Source: Paenibacillus sp. E222
GTDB lineage: Bacteria > Bacillota > Bacilli > Paenibacillales > Paenibacillaceae
Assembly: GCF_013401555.1 (NCBI RefSeq)
Contig: NZ_CP058552.1
Location: 3,472,001 to 3,536,000 of the forward strand
Direction of reading: 5' to 3'
DNA: 64,000 bases
The notes under the pieces: generated by a model
What the model saw: only the letters and a program-made list of their open reading frames with translations
Told to the model about the DNA's origin: nothing
The model's database searches: none
Made by a program: the position numbers and the translations under genes
In this document: positions 61,017 to 64,000 of the stretch, piece by piece
How positions within the stretch are numbered: the first letter of the stretch is position 1
Layout of the letters: every line of letters begins with the position of its first letter

Positions 61017-61067
61017 ATGTACATAGGATGCGTCTACACCACTCATAACAAGGGTGGGGACATATGA
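61017..61067 (+). CDS. 16-codon leader peptide coupled to the siderophore permease
   Basis: ATG 61017 behind GAGAGGTGA; MYIGCVYTTHNKGGDI then TGA that overlaps the permease ATG (ATGA). Would couple translation of the permease to that of the leader. Confidence 0.5.
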   Translation: MYIGCVYTTHNKGGDI

Positions 61068-62119
61068 GTTCGAAAGTTTCATCAGCAAGTCAACCTACGG
61101 AATCACCTACAGCCCAAATACACACTCGTCCCTGGGCTGCCACATTGATCCTGACCGGGGGGATTCTGCTGCTCGCGCTGGGTATGGCGTTGTCCATTTC
61201 GTTTGGGGCGGCAGATATCAAGCTGAGCGTGGTATGGGAGGCCATTTTTAACTTTAATCCTGAACTGACTCCGCATCAGATTATATGGGAGATTCGATTA
61301 CCGCGTATTCTTGGCGGAGCGATGGTGGGTGCCTGCTTCGCAGTAGCCGGTGCCATTATGCAGGGGATGACCCGTAACCCGCTGGCTGATTCCGGGCTGC
61401 TCGGACTGAATGCTGGCGCAGGATTTGCGCTTGCTATCTGCTTTGCCTTTTTCCCGGGCATGCCATATATGTATATCATTCTGTACTCCTTCTTGGGTGC
61501 AGGACTTGGGGTTCTGTTGGTCTATGGTTTCGGTGCGGCTTCCAAATCCGGACTTACACCTCTCCGGCTCGTTCTGGCGGGGGCGGCAGTGTCAGCGATG
61601 CTGTCAGCACTCAGTGAAGGGATTGCACTGTATTTCAAAATTGGACAAGACCTCGCTTTCTGGACAGCGGGCGGTGTAGCCGGCACGAAATGGTCCCAGT
61701 TGGAAGTCATGTTCCCTTGGGTTTTGGCTGCGCTTATTGCAGGGATTATTATCTCCCGTTCCATTACGCTGCTTAGCTTGGGGGAAGATATCGCCGTTGG
61801 ATTGGGTCAACGTACTGGCTTGATCAAACTGGTTGGTCTGATTGTTGTCCTAATCCTCGCAGGTACAGCTGTATCCGTGGTTGGTGCTGTTGGTTTTGTT
61901 GGGCTTATCATTCCCCATCTCACACGCAAATTGGTTGGGGTCGATTATCGCTGGATTATTCCATGTTCCGCTGTCATGGGCAGTCTGCTGCTCGTATTCG
62001 CGGATCTGGCTGCACGTATGATTAACCCGCCATATGAGACGCCAATTGGCGCCTTGGTTGCCCTAATTGGGGTACCTTTCTTCCTCTATCTGGCGCGTAA
62101 AGAAAGGAGGACTCTGTAA
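61064..62119 (+). CDS. FecCD-family iron-siderophore ABC permease
   Basis: 351 residues behind AAGGGTGGGG. About 9-10 membrane helices. Family motifs: RLPRILGGAMVGACFAVAGAIMQGMTRNPLADSGLLGLNAGA, shortened here to its parts, and VGFVGLIIPHLTRKLVG with the R/G contact to the ATPase. Overlaps the leader stop; the second permease begins 2 bases after its own stop, so the pair forms a heterodimer. No binding protein or ATPase is adjacent. Confidence 0.95.
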   Translation: MSSKVSSASQPTESPTAQIHTRPWAATLILTGGILLLALGMALSISFGAADIKLSVVWEAIFNFNPELTPHQIIWEIRLPRILGGAMVGACFAVAGAIMQGMTRNPLADSGLLGLNAGAGFALAICFAFFPGMPYMYIILYSFLGAGLGVLLVYGFGAASKSGLTPLRLVLAGAAVSAMLSALSEGIALYFKIGQDLAFWTAGGVAGTKWSQLEVMFPWVLAALIAGIIISRSITLLSLGEDIAVGLGQRTGLIKLVGLIVVLILAGTAVSVVGAVGFVGLIIPHLTRKLVGVDYRWIIPCSAVMGSLLLVFADLAARMINPPYETPIGALVALIGVPFFLYLARKERRTL

Positions 62120-62121
62120 CG

Positions 62122-63153
62122 ATGGAATCCTCAACTCTGGTTGGAGCAGAACGCAAAAAGAGAACAAAAAGCACCATTGTCATGATTGTACTGGGTGCGT
62201 TAATTATTACCGCTTTTATTATCAGTATGAATACAGGGTTCACCCGGCTTTCCCCTCTTGAGGTGATGCGGACCTTGTTTGGCGGTGGGACGGCAAAGCA
62301 GGAACTGATCCTGTTTGAATTCCGTTTGCCGCGTATCGTCATTTCGGTTCTTGTCGGTGCGGGACTTGCATTATCCGGTTGTATTCTGCAGGGGGTATCC
62401 CGAAATCCTCTGGCTGATCCAGGGATTCTCGGTATCAACGCTGGAGCCGGATTGGTTGTTATGTTGTTTGTCTCCTTCTTCCCGACAACAACGGCGGCTC
62501 CTGTATTTTTGCTGCCCATCCTGGCCCTGATCGGGGCAACTTTTGCTGCATTTCTGATTTATGTGCTCTCTTACAAAAAGGGAGAGGGTCTCATGCCTAC
62601 ACGCATGCTGCTTACAGGGATTGGGGTAGCGGCAGGGATCAGCTCAGCCATGATCGTGTTAACACTTCGGCTTAGTCCGGAGAAGTATCAATTTGTAGCC
62701 ACCTGGATGGCAGGTAGCATCTGGGGTTCCAACTGGAAATTCGTATCTGCATTGCTGCCGTTTCTCATTGTCCTTGTGCCGCTTGTTCTGTATAAAGCCC
62801 GTGTGCTTAATGTACTGAACCTTGGGGATCAAACAGCGAGTGGTCTCGGCGCTCCGGTGGAGCGCGAAAGACTGATCCTGCTGGCTGCAGCCGTGGGACT
62901 AGCCGGATCATGCGTATCCGTCAGTGGCGGCATTGGTTTTGTGGGTCTAATAGGTCCGCATCTGGCACGTCGTCTCGTGGGACCCAAACATCAGTTCCTT
63001 TTGCCTGCATCCGCATTGGTCGGATCATTGCTTGTGCTTGTTGCAGATACGCTGGGACGCGTAATCTTGCAGCCTTCCGAGATTCCGGCAGGTATTCTGG
63101 TCGCCATCATTGGTGCCCCGTACTTCCTGTATCTCTTGAGCAAAACGAAATAG
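62122..63153 (+). CDS. FecCD-family iron-siderophore ABC permease, second subunit
   Basis: 343 residues behind AAAGGAGGAC. RLPRIVISVLVGAGLALSGC, QGVSRNPLADPGILGINAGA and GGIGFVGLIGPHLARRLVG are the FecCD hallmarks. Forms the membrane channel with the previous gene. A shared ATPase (FhuC/YusV type) encoded elsewhere is likely. Confidence 0.95.
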   Translation: MESSTLVGAERKKRTKSTIVMIVLGALIITAFIISMNTGFTRLSPLEVMRTLFGGGTAKQELILFEFRLPRIVISVLVGAGLALSGCILQGVSRNPLADPGILGINAGAGLVVMLFVSFFPTTTAAPVFLLPILALIGATFAAFLIYVLSYKKGEGLMPTRMLLTGIGVAAGISSAMIVLTLRLSPEKYQFVATWMAGSIWGSNWKFVSALLPFLIVLVPLVLYKARVLNVLNLGDQTASGLGAPVERERLILLAAAVGLAGSCVSVSGGIGFVGLIGPHLARRLVGPKHQFLLPASALVGSLLVLVADTLGRVILQPSEIPAGILVAIIGAPYFLYLLSKTK

Positions 63154-63198
63154 AAAGCAATCATGATGGTATGGTTGCTATAAGGAGGGCTTCAGTCC

Positions 63199-64000
63199 AT
63201 GCTTCGCCGTTTCTTTGCCTATTACAGGCCTTACAAAAAGCTGTTCATTCTGGACTTTAGCTGCGCGATATTCGTAGCTCTGCTGGAACTGGCCTTCCCG
63301 CTGGCAGTTAATAGAGTCGTGGATGACCTTTTGCCAGGGGGACGCTGGGACTGGATATTATGGGCATGTCTTGCGCTGCTCGCGATCTATCTATTAAACT
63401 CGTTCCTCAACTTTGTTGTTACATACTGGGGACATAAGCTTGGTATAAACATCGAGACCGATATGCGTAAGGCACTTTTCAATCATGTACAGAAGCTATC
63501 ATTCCGTTTCTTTGACAATACCAAAACCGGACATCTGGTCTCTCGTATGACCAATGACCTGATGGATATCGGCGAGATTGCCCATCATGGTCCGGAGGAT
63601 GTATTTATCGCAGTCATGACGTTGATTGGTGCATTCAGCATCATGATGAGTATTAACGGAAATCTGGCCGTGTTAACATTTATCATCGTGCCGCTCATTA
63701 TTTATCTATCCTTGTATTTTGGCAGCAAAATGTCCAAGGCCTTTAGCCGAATGTTCGGGGATATAGCAGATTTTAACGCACGTGTAGAAAACAATGTAAG
63801 TGGTATTCGCGTGGTTCAGGCTTTTGCGAATGAAGAGCATGAAAAAGCACAATTCGCTGTAAACAACAGCCGTTTCCGTCAGACCAAACTGATCGCGTAC
63901 AAAATCATGGCTTGGAACTCTTCGATCAGTTATATGCTGATGAAGCTGGTATCCCTCTTTGTGCTGGTATGTGGCACATGGTTTGTCATTAATGGCAGTA
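63199..64000 (+). CDS. ABC exporter, membrane domain (3' partial)
   Basis: ATG 63199 behind TAAGGAGG; 267 codons run off the window. N-terminal transmembrane domain of type IV exporters (FFAYYRPYKKLFILDF; HVQKLSFRFFDNTKTGHLVSRMTNDL; RVENNVSGIRVVQAFANEEHE) with about five helices visible. The ATPase domain lies beyond the window. Located 45 bases after the siderophore permeases, so an iron-related role is possible. Confidence 0.9.
   Translation, partial: MLRRFFAYYRPYKKLFILDFSCAIFVALLELAFPLAVNRVVDDLLPGGRWDWILWACLALLAIYLLNSFLNFVVTYWGHKLGINIETDMRKALFNHVQKLSFRFFDNTKTGHLVSRMTNDLMDIGEIAHHGPEDVFIAVMTLIGAFSIMMSINGNLAVLTFIIVPLIIYLSLYFGSKMSKAFSRMFGDIADFNARVENNVSGIRVVQAFANEEHEKAQFAVNNSRFRQTKLIAYKIMAWNSSISYMLMKLVSLFVLVCGTWFVINGS

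Overview
The window looks like a Bacillota chromosome, most likely Paenibacillus. Strong AGGAGG-type ribosome binding sites, GTG/TTG starts, two YjcZ-type small spore proteins, a NucB-type nuclease and a YtvA-like LOV domain point this way. The genus is inferred from gene content, not from a marker gene.

Host region 1 (1-11.84 kb): the 3' end of an AbrB-like protein and a lipoprotein solute-binding protein; tRNA-fMet and tRNA-Ile2; small membrane or surface proteins; a MidA-like/TPR fusion; a nitrilase-superfamily protein; a YjcZ protein; a DUF1904 protein; an MFS transporter; an orphan LOV (blue-light) histidine kinase; a NucB-like DNase; a YflT-type stress protein; and tRNA-Leu(TAA).

Prophage (11,784-50,249, about 38.5 kb): inserted in the 3' end of tRNA-Leu between identical 55-bp att repeats. 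Leftward genes are integrase, ImmA peptidase and CI-like repressor; a Cro-like gene runs rightward. Three 22-bp operators lie between them. Next come replication and accessory genes (DnaD-like initiator with iteron-like repeats, PcfK-like and PcfJ proteins, DUF3102), an ArpU-like regulator, and a non-coding interval with a promoter, several hairpins, a tRNA-like T-arm and a terminator. After a GC-rich cos candidate come lambda-type packaging genes (Nu1/gpA terminase, gpW, gpB portal), a prohead protease-capsid fusion, and a complete P2-type contractile tail: sheath, tube, frameshifted chaperone, tape measure, X, D, V, U, W, J, I, fibre. Holin and a GH24 lysozyme follow. The right end is an accessory block: lipoprotein, HNH protein, LexA DNA-binding domain alone behind an SOS box, YolD, XRE.

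Second, decayed element (50,250-51,469): beyond attR lies a broken copy of the same integrase, a secreted protein, a second arm-type site region and a third, truncated att copy. The tRNA-Leu site has therefore been used at least twice in tandem.

Host region 2 (51.66-64 kb): PreP-like M16C protease; an XRE regulator divergent from a PatB/MalY C-S lyase; uracil-DNA glycosylase; a LOG-family protein; a second YjcZ protein; a glycerophosphodiester phosphodiesterase; two FecCD iron-siderophore permeases behind a Fur-box-like site and a 16-codon leader; and the start of an ABC exporter.
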